DNA of 64,000 nt from NCBI RefSeq assembly GCF_002017865.1, contig NZ_MTJN01000002.1:1984001-2048000 (forward strand), given 5' to 3'. Under the pieces are notes generated by a model. That model saw only the letters and a program-made list of their open reading frames with translations. It ran no database searches and was not told the origin of the DNA. Shown here one piece after another: positions 8,631-17,195 of the stretch. Made by a program: the position numbers and the translations under genes. Source of the DNA: Rhodoferax fermentans. GTDB taxonomy: Bacteria; Pseudomonadota; Gammaproteobacteria; Burkholderiales; Burkholderiaceae_C. Position 1 is the stretch's first letter, and each line of letters begins with the position of its first letter.

Positions 8631-9374
8631 ATGCAAACCATCTCCCCCACCCGCCGTATCGAACGCGTCCGCCACGAGCTGCATCTGCGTGACGTCACCG
8701 TCACCCGCATCGAGCGCCTGAGCCCGGGCTTTGTGGCCATCACCTTCGGTGGTGAGTCGCTGGCCAACTTTGTCTCGCTGTCCTTTGACGACCACGTGAA
8801 GTTCATGGTGCCTGACAGCAGCGGCAACTTGCAGCGGCGCGATTTCACACCGCGCCACTTTGACCTGCAGCGCCGTGAGCTGACCCTGGAATTCGCGCTG
8901 CACGAGCACGGTCCGGCCAGCCAGTGGGCACGTGACGCCAAGCTGGGCGACACCGCCGTCATCGGCGGCCCGCGCGGCTCGATGATCATCCCGCTGGACT
9001 ACGACTGGCATCTGCTGGTGGGTGACGCTTCGGCCCTGCCCGCCATCCACCGCCGACTGGAGGAGCTGCCTGCGGGGTCGCACGCACGGGTCATCGCCCA
9101 TGTCAACAACAGCGCGGACCAGCGGCAGTTTGCGTCTGCAGCCAGTCTGGATGTGCAATGGGTGCACAGCCACGACGACCTGCTTCGGGCGGTGCGCGAG
9201 CTGGTCTTGCCCGGCGGCGATGGTTTTGCCTGGGCTGCGGGCGAGGCCAGTGTCATGGCGCAGGTGCGCGATGTGCTGCTCACGCACCAACAGCTACCGC
9301 TGGCGTCCACCCGCATCTCGGCGTACTGGAAGCAAGGCACGGCAAACTACCAAAAGGAAAGTACCCACGGCTGA
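8631..9374 (+). CDS. Siderophore-interacting FAD-binding protein (SIP/ViuB family)
   Basis: NAD(P)H-dependent ferric-siderophore reductases of this family release iron in the cytoplasm. The 247-residue product shows the FAD-binding motif RRDFTPRHFD (R-x-F-T-x-R), GPASQWARDAKLGD, GPRGSMIIP and the pyridine-nucleotide half ending WAAGEASVMAQVRDVLL then ISAYWKQGTANYQ. The last motif is typical of SIP proteins. ATG 8631 begins 25-30 bases after the predicted start point. No Fur-like box is evident, and control appears to be by the divergent MarR. Confidence 0.9.
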   Translation: MQTISPTRRIERVRHELHLRDVTVTRIERLSPGFVAITFGGESLANFVSLSFDDHVKFMVPDSSGNLQRRDFTPRHFDLQRRELTLEFALHEHGPASQWARDAKLGDTAVIGGPRGSMIIPLDYDWHLLVGDASALPAIHRRLEELPAGSHARVIAHVNNSADQRQFASAASLDVQWVHSHDDLLRAVRELVLPGGDGFAWAAGEASVMAQVRDVLLTHQQLPLASTRISAYWKQGTANYQKESTHG

Positions 9375-9510
9375 GAGATACAGGACAGGCGACCACACAG
9401 CACAGCCCTGTCCGTTGTCTAAAACCCTCAGCAGGGCAAATCACCCTGTAGGAACATTGCATCCAGACAGGGCTTGGGCTAAGCTGACTCCCCAAAAAAG
9501 GGAGCCCACA

Positions 9511-10011
9511 ATGATCATACGCAGGGAAACGGCAGCGGACATCGCTGCCATCGAAGAAGTCACGATCGCGGCCTTTCAGACCCTGAGCATCAGCCAGCAC
9601 ACCGAGCAGTATGTGATTCGGGCCTTGCGCCAGGCCCGGGTGCTGACGGTGTCGCTGGTGGCCGAGTTCGGGGGGCGGGTGCTGGGTCATGTGGCGTTTT
9701 CACCGATCACGCTGTCCGACGGCAGCCCCCACTGGTACAGCCTGGGGCCGATCTCGGTCTGGCCCGAGTACCAGCGCCAGGGTATTGGCAAATCGCTGGT
9801 CCACGAAGGTTTGTGTTCGTTAAAAGCCCTCGGCGCCAGTGGCTGCGCCCTGGTGGGTGACCCCAACTACTACCAGCGTTTTGGCTTCAGGAACCAGCCC
9901 CAGCTGGTGTATGAAGGTATCCCCCAGGCGTATTTCCTGGTCTTGCCTTTTGTTGAACCCGTCCCCCAGGGCACAGTGCTTTTTCACGAAGGATTTAGCG
10001 CCCGCGCTTGA
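9511..10011 (+). CDS. GNAT N-acetyltransferase (YhbS-like)
   Basis: The 166-residue acetyl-CoA-dependent acyltransferase starts at ATG 9511 after a strong AAAAGGGAG (9495-9503). It has the N-terminal RRETAADIAAIEEVTIAAF, the acetyl-CoA motif A segment LGPISVWPEYQRQGIGKSLV (R/Q-x-x-G-x-G/A) and the YhbS-type end VGDPNYYQRFGF. The substrate is unknown. It stands alone between the flavoprotein and ppk1. Confidence 0.9.
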   Translation: MIIRRETAADIAAIEEVTIAAFQTLSISQHTEQYVIRALRQARVLTVSLVAEFGGRVLGHVAFSPITLSDGSPHWYSLGPISVWPEYQRQGIGKSLVHEGLCSLKALGASGCALVGDPNYYQRFGFRNQPQLVYEGIPQAYFLVLPFVEPVPQGTVLFHEGFSARA

Positions 10012-10027
10012 TCCAAGCCACTTGCCA

Positions 10028-10056
10028 CCGACACACAGATGTCATCAAAATGACAT
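10028..10056 (+). promoter_or_regulatory. Pho-box-like repeat upstream of ppk1
   Basis: Three 7-mers start at exact 11-bp steps: CCGACAC (10028), ATGTCAT (10039) and ATGACAT (10050). The last two are separated by CAAA. They match the PhoB half-site CTGTCAT/C at 5, 6 and 5 positions. The last two units also form a perfect inverted repeat, so another dimeric regulator is possible. Regulation by PhoB is inferred. Confidence 0.6.
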
Positions 10057-10097
10057 GTCAAACCGTCACACTTGGTGAATAACCGACTTAGGCCCGC

Positions 10098-12266
10098 ATG
10101 ATTGACACCGCTCCCACCCCAGACGCCACGCCTGTTCCCGCTGTTTTGCCTGCGCCTGCCAAAGCCAGGGTCAAAACCAAAACCATCCCAACGCCGGTGC
10201 CGGTGGACACCAGCTGGCTGGACCGCGATCTGAGTCTGCTGGCCTTCAATGCGCGGGTGCTGCAGTGGGCCAAAAAGACCGACGTGCCGCTGCTGGAGCG
10301 GCTGCGTTACCTGACCATCGTGTCCTCCAACCTTGATGAGTTCTTTGAGGTGCGTGCGGCCTTGTACACCAGCCTGGCCAAACCCAAGGCCGACCTCAGT
10401 GCGATTGACGCCAAGGCTCAGGAGTCCTTGAGTGGTGTGGCCCACATGCTGGTGGAACAGCAATACGCGCTCTACAACGATGTGCTGATCCCGGCCTTTG
10501 CCAAAGAGGGAGTGCGCATCGTCTCCCACAGCGAACGCACACTGGCGCAGCGGCGTTGGGTCAAGTCACTGTTCGAGCGTGAGGTGCGCCCACTGTTGCT
10601 ACCAGTAGGGTTGGACCCATCCCACCCGTTTCCGCAGGTGGCCAACAAGTCGCTCAATTTCATCGTGCGCCTGTCGGGCCGCGATGCGTTCGGGCGCGAA
10701 AACGAGATCGCCATCGTCAAGGTGCCGCGCAGCCTGCCGCGTTTTATCCGCATGCCCGAGAAACTCTCAGGCAAACGCACGCTGTTTGTGTCGATTTCCA
10801 GCGTCATCCGCAGTCACCTCGAAGACCTGTTCCCGGGGCGGACCGTGGGCGACTTTTCGCAGTTCCGGGTGACCCGCCATTCCGACCTGTCGGTCGACGA
10901 AGAAGATGTGAAAAACCTGCGCACCGCGCTGCGCCAAGGCCTGGTGCACCGCAACTACGGGCAGGCGGTGCGTCTGGAGGTGTCGGCCGGCTGTCCCGAG
11001 GTGTTGTCGGACCTGCTGCTGCGCCAGTTTGAATTGCCGACCTCGGCGCTGTACCGGGTGCATGGGCCGGTGAATCTGGTGCGCCTGAACCAGCTGATCG
11101 ACCTGGTGGACCAGCCCAAATGGTTGTGGCCACGTTATGAGGCCAGCTTCCCACACCAGCTGGCACCTAACACCCCGATTTTCGAGCAGCTGCAAAAGGG
11201 TGACGTGCTGATCCACCAGCCCTACGAGAGTTTTGACGGTGTGCTGGCCTTTTTGCGTGAGGCGGTGATGGACCCCGACGTGCTGGCCATCAAACAGACC
11301 ATTTACCGCACCGGCTCGGACTCGGTGCTGATGGAGTTATTGCGCCAGGCGGTGCAGCGTGGCAAGGAAGTCACGGTGGTGGTGGAACTCAAAGCACGTT
11401 TTGACGAAGAGGCCAACATCAACTGGGCCGAGAAGCTCGAATACATCGGCGCTCAGGTGGTGTACGGCATCGTGGGCCTGAAAACCCATGCCAAGATGCT
11501 GCTGGTGTCGCGCCGCGAGGGCCGTGACATCCGCCGTTATGCCCACCTGTCCACCGGCAACTACAACCCCAAAACTGCCCGGCTCTACACCGACCTGAGT
11601 TACCTGACGGCCAACCCCAGCCTGACCGCCGATATGGAAACCGTGTTTGGTCTGCTGGCCAACCAGAGCCGCATCCCCAAACTCAACAAACTGATCCTGG
11701 CACCCTTCCATTTACAACGCAGCCTGATCGAGCGGGTCGACAAGGTCGCCAAGGCCGCTGCCAGCGGTGTGGCCGGGCGCATCATCCTCAAGATGAACAG
11801 CCTGACCGACGAGAAGCTGATGGAGGCGCTGGTGCGTGCCGGTCAGGCCGGGGTCGAGGTGGATCTGATTGTGCGTGGCGCCTGTATGCTGCCCGCGCAG
11901 CGCGCCGGTTTCTCCGACAACATCCGGGTGCGCTCGATCATTGGCCGTTTTCTGGAGCACTCACGGGTGTTTTATTTCCAGAGTGGAACCAACGAGTCGC
12001 TCTACCTGTCGAGTGCCGACTGGATGAACCGTAACATGCTGCGCCGGGTCGAACTGGCCTGGCCGGTGGAAGACGCAGCCCTGCGCCAGCGCATCATTCA
12101 CGAGTGCCTGACTTTGTACCTGGCCGACGCGGTGGACGCCTGGACGATGGGCGCTGACGGTCATTACACCCAGCTCCAAACCGGGCGGGGCCGGGTGGCG
12201 GGCAAGCCCAAGGCGGCGCTCGGTGCACAAGACAAGTTAATGGCCATTTATTCGTCTAAGCCCTGA
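10098..12266 (+). CDS. ppk1: Polyphosphate kinase 1
   Basis: PPK1 polymerises the gamma-phosphate of ATP into polyphosphate at the inner membrane side. The 722-residue protein has the N domain with LSLLAFNARVLQWA and SNLDEFFEVR, the head domain, and two phospholipase-D-like catalytic domains. The autophosphorylated His lies in GLKTHAKMLLVSRREG. Also present are RRYAHLSTGNYNPKTARLYTD, VDLIVRGACMLPA, and LYLSSADWMNRN near the end. A roughly 30-residue Pro/Ala/Lys N-terminal extension is unusual. The stop codon falls within a palindromic repeat shared with the sixA translation start. Pho-box-like sequence upstream suggests phosphate control. Confidence 0.97.
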   Translation: MIDTAPTPDATPVPAVLPAPAKARVKTKTIPTPVPVDTSWLDRDLSLLAFNARVLQWAKKTDVPLLERLRYLTIVSSNLDEFFEVRAALYTSLAKPKADLSAIDAKAQESLSGVAHMLVEQQYALYNDVLIPAFAKEGVRIVSHSERTLAQRRWVKSLFEREVRPLLLPVGLDPSHPFPQVANKSLNFIVRLSGRDAFGRENEIAIVKVPRSLPRFIRMPEKLSGKRTLFVSISSVIRSHLEDLFPGRTVGDFSQFRVTRHSDLSVDEEDVKNLRTALRQGLVHRNYGQAVRLEVSAGCPEVLSDLLLRQFELPTSALYRVHGPVNLVRLNQLIDLVDQPKWLWPRYEASFPHQLAPNTPIFEQLQKGDVLIHQPYESFDGVLAFLREAVMDPDVLAIKQTIYRTGSDSVLMELLRQAVQRGKEVTVVVELKARFDEEANINWAEKLEYIGAQVVYGIVGLKTHAKMLLVSRREGRDIRRYAHLSTGNYNPKTARLYTDLSYLTANPSLTADMETVFGLLANQSRIPKLNKLILAPFHLQRSLIERVDKVAKAAASGVAGRIILKMNSLTDEKLMEALVRAGQAGVEVDLIVRGACMLPAQRAGFSDNIRVRSIIGRFLEHSRVFYFQSGTNESLYLSSADWMNRNMLRRVELAWPVEDAALRQRIIHECLTLYLADAVDAWTMGADGHYTQLQTGRGRVAGKPKAALGAQDKLMAIYSSKP

Positions 12267-12290
12267 TGAAATAAGGGAGTATTGCTATGG
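12242..12290 (+). repeat. Palindromic repeat copy R3, spanning the ppk1-sixA junction
   Basis: TAAGCCCTGATGAAATAAGGG then AGTATTGCTATG. The ppk1 stop TGA (12264-12266) is in the loop, AAGGGAG (12273-12279) is the right arm, and the distal GCTAT element runs into the sixA ATG at 12287. The lead-in TGGCC is at 12241-12245. Confidence 0.8.
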
Positions 12291-12763
12291 ATTTGGTACT
12301 CTGGCGGCATGCCCAGGCCCACGATGCCGAGCCTGGCTGCGACGACCTGTCGCGCCCACTCACGAGCAAGGGGGAAGGTCAGGCGGCACGTGTGGCCAAA
12401 TGGCTGGACCGCCAGTTACCCGACAGCACCCGGGTGCTGGTGAGCCCGGCCCGGCGGGCCGAGCAGACCGCCCGCGCCCTGGGGCGCAAGTTCAAGTTCC
12501 GTGACGAGCTGGCGCCCGAAGCCAGCGCCGATGACGCCCTGGCTTTTATCAAATGGACCACCGAGAACGGCCCGTCGCAGAAAGGCGCGGTGCTGCTGGT
12601 GGGTCACCAGCCGATGTTCGGGCAAATCGCCGCGCGCCTGCTGGGTGTGGCCGAGTCGGCCTGTGACATGCGCAAAGGAGCGGTCTGGTGGCTGCGCAGC
12701 CGCCACCACAACGAGGTGGTGCAGGTGTCCTTGCTCACCGTGATCAGCCCCGACCTGATCTGA
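12287..12763 (+). CDS. sixA: Phosphohistidine phosphatase SixA
   Basis: The 158-residue phosphatase belongs to the histidine-phosphatase (phosphoglycerate mutase) superfamily. It has the catalytic LVLWRHAQAHDAEPG (RHG-type RHA motif, His 8), DDLSRPLTSKGEGQA, SPARRAEQTARAL and the second catalytic His in LLVGHQPMFGQIA. SixA dephosphorylates His-containing phosphotransfer or PTS proteins in E. coli. Here it is the second gene after ppk1, 20 bp downstream, and its Shine-Dalgarno AAGGGAG is built from the palindromic repeat. Pairing with ppk suggests a polyphosphate or phosphate-signal role, by inference only. Confidence 0.93.
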   Translation: MDLVLWRHAQAHDAEPGCDDLSRPLTSKGEGQAARVAKWLDRQLPDSTRVLVSPARRAEQTARALGRKFKFRDELAPEASADDALAFIKWTTENGPSQKGAVLLVGHQPMFGQIAARLLGVAESACDMRKGAVWWLRSRHHNEVVQVSLLTVISPDLI

Positions 12764-12776
12764 TCGCTGTAGGTGC

Positions 12777-14270
12777 TTATTGCACCACCAGCTCAAAACT
12801 CCACAACATTTTCTGCCAGGCCAGGTTTTCCTGGCGCAGCAGGTGGGCTGACTGCGGAAAGTCGATGGTCCAGGCTTCGTCGACTGTCAGGGTGAAACGC
12901 TGCCGTTTGGCGTTGTAGGCCAGTGTCAGGCCTTGGTCCTGCGGGTCTTGGCGGGCGTGGCACAGGATCACCGCCAGGCGCAGCGCCAGCAGCTGCATGA
13001 CAAAACCGGGCTCCTCCAACTCGGCATCCAACTTCTTGAGTTTGCCGCGGTGGCCCAGCACCAAGAGGCCCAGTCGGTGCAACTCGGGCAGGCTGAACCC
13101 CACGGTGTCGGCGTTTTCCAGAATGTAGGCGCCATGTTTGTGGTAATCGCTGTTGGAGATCGCCATACCGACCTCATGCAGGGTGCTGGCCCAGCGCAGC
13201 TTGCGCTGCAGGCCGGTGGCCTCGGGTGCATCTGGCGCCACCAGTTGCCCCAGCAAGCGCTCGGCCACTGCAGCCACCCGGGCGGCCTGTTTGGCATCCA
13301 CCGCAAACTTGCGCGCCAGGCGCTGCACCGAGACATCACGGGCATCGCTGGTCTGGCCCTGGCGCTCGATCATCTCGAGCAACACACCGTGGCGCAGCGC
13401 GCCCTGGGCCACCTGCAAGGTGTCGATCTTGAGCAGGTCCATCAAACCACGCAGCACACTCACGCCACCGCCCAGCACCGCTCGGCGGTCGTCCTTGAGG
13501 CCTGCCAGTTGCACCTGGTTGGCGCTGCCGGCCCGCAGCAGGCATTTGACCAGCCAGTGCAGACCTTCGGTGGTGATCTGGCCTTCGGGCCAGCCCGCCA
13601 GTGCCAGGATGTCGGCCACCGCGCCGACCGTGCCCGAGGCGCCATAAGCGGCGTCCCACTGCTGGCGCGGGTAGTTGCTCAGCGCTTCATCAAGCACCGC
13701 CTGGGCTGCAATTTCGGCGCGGTAAAGCGACTGCTCGGTGAACTCCCCATTGGGAAAATACTTCATCGACCAGGTCACGCTGCCCACCCGGTACGAGGCG
13801 GTGTGCTGGGCCTCGGTGCCGCAGCCCAGCACCAGCTCGGTGGAGCGCCCGCCAATGTCGATCACCAGCCGCCGCTCGGCGCTTTGCGGCAACAGGTGTG
13901 CCACACCCTGGTAAATCAGCCGCGCCTCTTCGGTGCCGGCAATCACCTCAATCGGGAAACCCAGCACCTGCTGGCCGCGTTTTAAGAAAACATCGCGGTT
14001 TCTGGCCTCGCGCAGGGTCTGGGTGGCCACCGCACGTACCTGGCCCGGCTCAAAACCCGCCAGCCGTTCGGCAAAACGTGCCAAGCAGTCCCAGCCGCGT
14101 GTCATGGCTTCGAGCGACAGGTTGCGGTCCTCGTCAAACCCGTTGCCCAGGCGCACGGTTTCCTTGAGGTAATCCACGCGCTGGATCTGGCCATGGTCAA
14201 AACGCCCGACTTCGAGCCGAAAACTGTTGGAGCCGAGGTCGATGGCTGCCAGGAATGTGCCGTTGTTCAT
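12777..14270 (-). CDS. ppx: Exopolyphosphatase (Ppx/GppA family)
   Basis: Ppx degrades polyphosphate processively from its ends, opposing ppk1, with which it is convergent. The 497-residue product has the sugar-kinase/HSP70-type phosphate-1 loop LAAIDLGSNSFRLEVG, TQTLREARNRD, the catalytic region GTEEARLIYQGV, and phosphate-2 VIDIGGRSTELVLG. The C-terminal half is HD-like (STLHEVGMAISNSDYHKHGAYILEN). GppA (pppGpp hydrolase) activity cannot be excluded. No Shine-Dalgarno precedes ATG 14270. A TAAACT hexamer seven bases upstream of the expected start point would make the mRNA leaderless. Confidence 0.94.
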   Translation of the reverse strand: MNNGTFLAAIDLGSNSFRLEVGRFDHGQIQRVDYLKETVRLGNGFDEDRNLSLEAMTRGWDCLARFAERLAGFEPGQVRAVATQTLREARNRDVFLKRGQQVLGFPIEVIAGTEEARLIYQGVAHLLPQSAERRLVIDIGGRSTELVLGCGTEAQHTASYRVGSVTWSMKYFPNGEFTEQSLYRAEIAAQAVLDEALSNYPRQQWDAAYGASGTVGAVADILALAGWPEGQITTEGLHWLVKCLLRAGSANQVQLAGLKDDRRAVLGGGVSVLRGLMDLLKIDTLQVAQGALRHGVLLEMIERQGQTSDARDVSVQRLARKFAVDAKQAARVAAVAERLLGQLVAPDAPEATGLQRKLRWASTLHEVGMAISNSDYHKHGAYILENADTVGFSLPELHRLGLLVLGHRGKLKKLDAELEEPGFVMQLLALRLAVILCHARQDPQDQGLTLAYNAKRQRFTLTVDEAWTIDFPQSAHLLRQENLAWQKMLWSFELVVQ

Positions 14271-14292
14271 ACCAGGAGTTTACGTTTGTGGC

Positions 14293-14321
14293 GTGACAGC
14301 TATATGTCAAAGCCGTGTCAG
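14293..14321 (-). promoter_or_regulatory. Three-unit Pho box upstream of ppx
   Basis: Read on the minus strand, CTGACAC, TTGACAT and CTGTCAC begin at exact 11-bp intervals (spacers GGCT and ATAG). Against CTGTCAT/C the matches are 6, 5 and 7 of 7. TAAACT follows exactly 10 bp after the last unit, the position of a -10 element in PhoB-activated promoters. This is the best Pho box of the window. Confidence 0.75.
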
Positions 14322-14622
14322 GCAGGTGTGGCTCGAGGTACACGGACTGTGAGACTTGCCGAGCAGCACTTGCCCACAGCGCTGGGCAAGGCCTGTTGGC
14401 CCCGGTTGTTGGCAGATATGGCAAATCAATCAACACGTACGCGGCCGTGTGTGCCATACTGAAAACACACAAATATGATTAAAATTGTTAATAAGTGGTA
14501 AAATTTCTCGTAGATTGATTTATTAACCGTCGTGGTCAGCGCCCGTGCAGCCGACTCTTCCCGCAACAAAGACACGCGCTGCCGCTGACCCCAGTGGCCA
14601 TCTTTTTCAGAGAGAAACCATC
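14322..14622. other. Non-coding region between ppx and the chemoreceptor gene
   Basis: About 300 bp with no convincing gene. It holds a perfect 8-bp hairpin (14369-14390, CTTGCCCA/TGGGCAAG). A distinctly AT-rich tract at 14461-14530 probably contains the chemoreceptor promoter. I could not assign definite -35/-10 hexamers or a sigma-28 consensus. Confidence 0.5.
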
Positions 14623-16215
14623 ATGCTCAACAATTTCAAAATCGGTGCACGCCTGTCAGGCGCCTTCCTGACCCTGGTGCTGCTGCTCCTGGGCATTGCC
14701 TACACCGGCTGGGCGGGCATCGAGAAGATGTTCGGCGGCACGGTTGACATGTACGCCGACAGCGTGGTGCCCATGAGCAAAATGAGTGCGGTGCAATACC
14801 TGGCCATCCGGGATCGCACCCTGGTGATGGACATGTTGCTCAACCCGGACCCTGCCAACATCAGCAAACGCGCGGCCGAGATGAGCAAAAATGCCGCCAC
14901 CCTTGACCAGGACTGGAAAGACTTCTTGGCCACCCACCTGGCTCCGGAAGAAAAGGCCCTGGTGGCCGAGGTGGAGCCTGCCCTGGCGGCCTTCCGCAAC
15001 GAGGGATTAAACCCGGCCAAACAGGCCTTGCAAGACGGCAAGACCGAAGAGGCCTTGGCCATTTACAAGGCAAAAATCAGCCCGCTGGCACCCAAATTTT
15101 TTGAGCCGCTGGAAAAGCTGATGGCGCTCCAGGTTGACATGTCCAAAGAGGACATCAGCACCGCCACCCAGGCCAATACCAGCACCACCATCGTCATCGC
15201 GGTGGCCACCGTGGCGGCCCTGCTGCTGGCAGCGGTTCTGGCGGTGGTGATCACCCGTTCGGTCACCCGCCCCATTGGTGAAGCGGTGGTGTTTGCTCAG
15301 ACCACCGCCAGCGGTGACCTCACCGCACGCATCTTGCACGCCAGCCGCGATGAGGTGGGTGAGCTACTGGACGCCTTGTCTTTGATGCAGGCCAGTCTGG
15401 TCGAGGTGGTCAGCAATGTGCGCAGCGGCTCCGAAGGGGTGGCCACGGCCAGCTCTGAGATCGCCGACGCCAACCACGACCTGTCAGCCCGCACCGAACA
15501 ACAGGCCAGCGCGCTGGAAGAAACCTCAGCCAGCATGGAAGAGCTGGGCGCCACCGTCAAACAGAATGCCGAATCGGCGCGTACCGCCAACCAGCTGGCC
15601 ATGAGTGCCTCGGCCGTGGCGCAACAAGGTGGCGAGGTGGTGGGCCAAGTGGTGCAGACCATGAAAGGCATCAACGAGTCGTCCCACAAAATTGCCGACA
15701 TCATCAGCGTCATTGACGGCATCGCGTTCCAGACCAACATCCTGGCGCTCAACGCGGCAGTCGAGGCCGCCCGGGCCGGTGAACAGGGTCGAGGTTTTGC
15801 CGTGGTGGCCTCCGAGGTGCGATCGCTGGCCGGGCGCAGCGCCGAGGCTGCCAAAGAAATCAAGCAACTGATCAATGCCAGTGTGGAACGGGTCGGCCAA
15901 GGCAGCATCCTGGTGGACCAGGCGGGTGAAACCATGACCGAGGTGGTCAACAGCATCCGGCGTGTGACCGACATCATGGGCGAGATCAGTGCCGCCAGCA
16001 CCGAACAGTCTTTGGGTGTGGCCCAGGTCGGCGAGGCGGTCACCCACATGGACCAGGCCACCCAGCAGAACGCGGCCTTGGTGGAGCAAATGGCCGCAGC
16101 GGCCAGCAGCCTCAAATCGCAAGCCAAGAATCTGGTGCAGGTGGTTGGCACCTTCAAATTGGGGGATGCTGGCAACTACACGCTCAGCGGCTCATTCCGA
16201 CCTGCCTTGGCCTAA
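14623..16215 (+). CDS. Methyl-accepting chemotaxis protein
   Basis: A 530-residue transmembrane chemoreceptor. TM1 is at about 10-30 ([20 protein letters not shown]). The periplasmic part, to about 190, is a helical 4HB_MCP-type sensor, and TM2 is at about 191-213. HAMP starts at [11 protein letters not shown], and the cytoplasmic coiled coil carries the conserved tip [20 protein letters not shown]. Methylation-type Glu/Gln pairs are visible ([17 protein letters not shown]). The C-terminus lacks the NWETF-type CheR tether. AGAGAGAAACC precedes ATG 14623. The ligand is unknown and no che genes are nearby. Confidence 0.95.
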   Translation: MLNNFKIGARLSGAFLTLVLLLLGIAYTGWAGIEKMFGGTVDMYADSVVPMSKMSAVQYLAIRDRTLVMDMLLNPDPANISKRAAEMSKNAATLDQDWKDFLATHLAPEEKALVAEVEPALAAFRNEGLNPAKQALQDGKTEEALAIYKAKISPLAPKFFEPLEKLMALQVDMSKEDISTATQANTSTTIVIAVATVAALLLAAVLAVVITRSVTRPIGEAVVFAQTTASGDLTARILHASRDEVGELLDALSLMQASLVEVVSNVRSGSEGVATASSEIADANHDLSARTEQQASALEETSASMEELGATVKQNAESARTANQLAMSASAVAQQGGEVVGQVVQTMKGINESSHKIADIISVIDGIAFQTNILALNAAVEAARAGEQGRGFAVVASEVRSLAGRSAEAAKEIKQLINASVERVGQGSILVDQAGETMTEVVNSIRRVTDIMGEISAASTEQSLGVAQVGEAVTHMDQATQQNAALVEQMAAAASSLKSQAKNLVQVVGTFKLGDAGNYTLSGSFRPALA

Positions 16216-16252
16216 ACAGCGGGCAGATCACAAGCCCAGGCGCCAGCGCCAC

Positions 16253-16846
16253 TCACAGTGTGCCGCTGGCGACATGGCAGCAGACCTGGCCACGTTCGTC
16301 AAATTGGACCTGACAGTGGTCCACCAGCAACTGACGCAGCCGCTGGCGTGCGCGCAACAAACGCGATTTGGCAGCAGGCAGCCCCAGAGCCTGGGTCTGG
16401 GCAAAAACCCGCACGGTCACACCGTTGATGTCGCAGGCCTGCAAGATGCTGCGGTCTTCCAGCCCCAGGCGTTCGATGTTGCGCAGCAGGCACAGGTCCA
16501 GCGCATCGACGGCAGCGCGCTCATGCACCGGGGCGGGCAAGTCGTCGGGCAGCTCACAAAGTGGTTTGTTGGCGCGCAGATGGTCGATCAGTGTGTTCTT
16601 GGCCACGCGGTAGAGCCAGGCGCGCGGGTTGTCCAGGCTGCAAAAACCCCGCCCCAGGCGCATGGACTTGAGGAAAACCTCTTGTAACAGGTCTTCGGCC
16701 TGGGGGCGGTCGTGTAATTGCTGCGTCAAATAGCCCAGCAACTCGGCCTCATGGGCGTGCCAGGCGCGCAACACACAGTCAAATCCAGGCACCGCTGGCG
16801 CGGTGGCTGCGGTCTCGAACGGATGGGGCAGGGTGTCAGATGCCAT
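16253..16846 (-). CDS. ECF-type RNA polymerase sigma factor (SigZ-like)
   Basis: A 197-residue extracytoplasmic-function sigma factor. Sigma-2 covers AELLGYLTQQLHDRPQAEDLLQEVFLK to NPRAWLYRVAKNTLIDHLR. Sigma-4 covers DLCLLRNIERLGLEDR and a degenerate recognition helix (GLPAAKSRLLRARQRLRQLL). The tail has Cys residues (DHCQVQFDERGQVCCHVA), as in SigZ-like factors, possibly for redox or metal sensing. It is the third gene of a minus-strand operon after a permease and a CxxC thioredoxin-like protein (22-bp gap). No anti-sigma gene is present. That grouping suggests a metal or thiol stress response. Confidence 0.85.
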   Translation of the reverse strand: MASDTLPHPFETAATAPAVPGFDCVLRAWHAHEAELLGYLTQQLHDRPQAEDLLQEVFLKSMRLGRGFCSLDNPRAWLYRVAKNTLIDHLRANKPLCELPDDLPAPVHERAAVDALDLCLLRNIERLGLEDRSILQACDINGVTVRVFAQTQALGLPAAKSRLLRARQRLRQLLVDHCQVQFDERGQVCCHVASGTL

Positions 16847-16867
16847 CCATCACACTGTAGCAGCGGC

Positions 16868-17101
16868 TCAGGCCTCAAACCACCGCGTCACCTTGTCGCG
16901 GCTGGGCACACCACCGGCATGCACCACTTGGCCATTGATCACCACGCCCGGGGTGCTCATCACGCCATAGGCCAAAATCTCGCGCAAGTCTTCGACCTTG
17001 CTCAGGGCAATGGCCACCCCTTTGTCTTGGGCCACCTGTTCGATCAGGGCCTGGGTATTTTTGCAGTTGGCACAGCCGGTGCCGAGTACTTTGATGTCCA
17101 T
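16868..17101 (-). CDS. Thioredoxin-fold redox-active small protein
   Basis: The 77-residue protein has the motif LGTGCANCKNTQ (CxxC at 11-14), an ISTPGVVI-like cis-Pro region (MSTPGVVINGQVVHAGGVPS) and nothing else. It belongs to the MTH895/glutaredoxin-like group usually encoded beside DUF318 permeases, as here. It probably donates or accepts electrons or binds a metal(loid) at the permease. The 94 bp to the permease gene hold repeat copy R4. Confidence 0.88.
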   Translation of the reverse strand: MDIKVLGTGCANCKNTQALIEQVAQDKGVAIALSKVEDLREILAYGVMSTPGVVINGQVVHAGGVPSRDKVTRWFEA

Positions 17102-17114
17102 GATTTACTCCAGT

Positions 17115-17154
17115 AAAGATAGCTATAAGCCCTTGCTAAATAAGGGCTAAGGCC
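17115..17154 (-). repeat. Palindromic repeat copy R4
   Basis: Minus strand: GGCCTTAGCCCTTATTTAG then CAAGGGCTTATAGCTATCTTT. It lies between the permease stop and the thioredoxin start, directly upstream of the latter's ribosome-binding region. Confidence 0.88.
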
Positions 17155-17195
17155 TGGTTTTTCGTATAAATGGTGCTCAGCGGCCTGCCTGGCGC

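Noticed and set aside
8597..8989. N-terminal extension of the MarR frame
   Set aside because: It overlaps the divergent flavoprotein gene and its promoter, and the family starts near the ATG at 8596.
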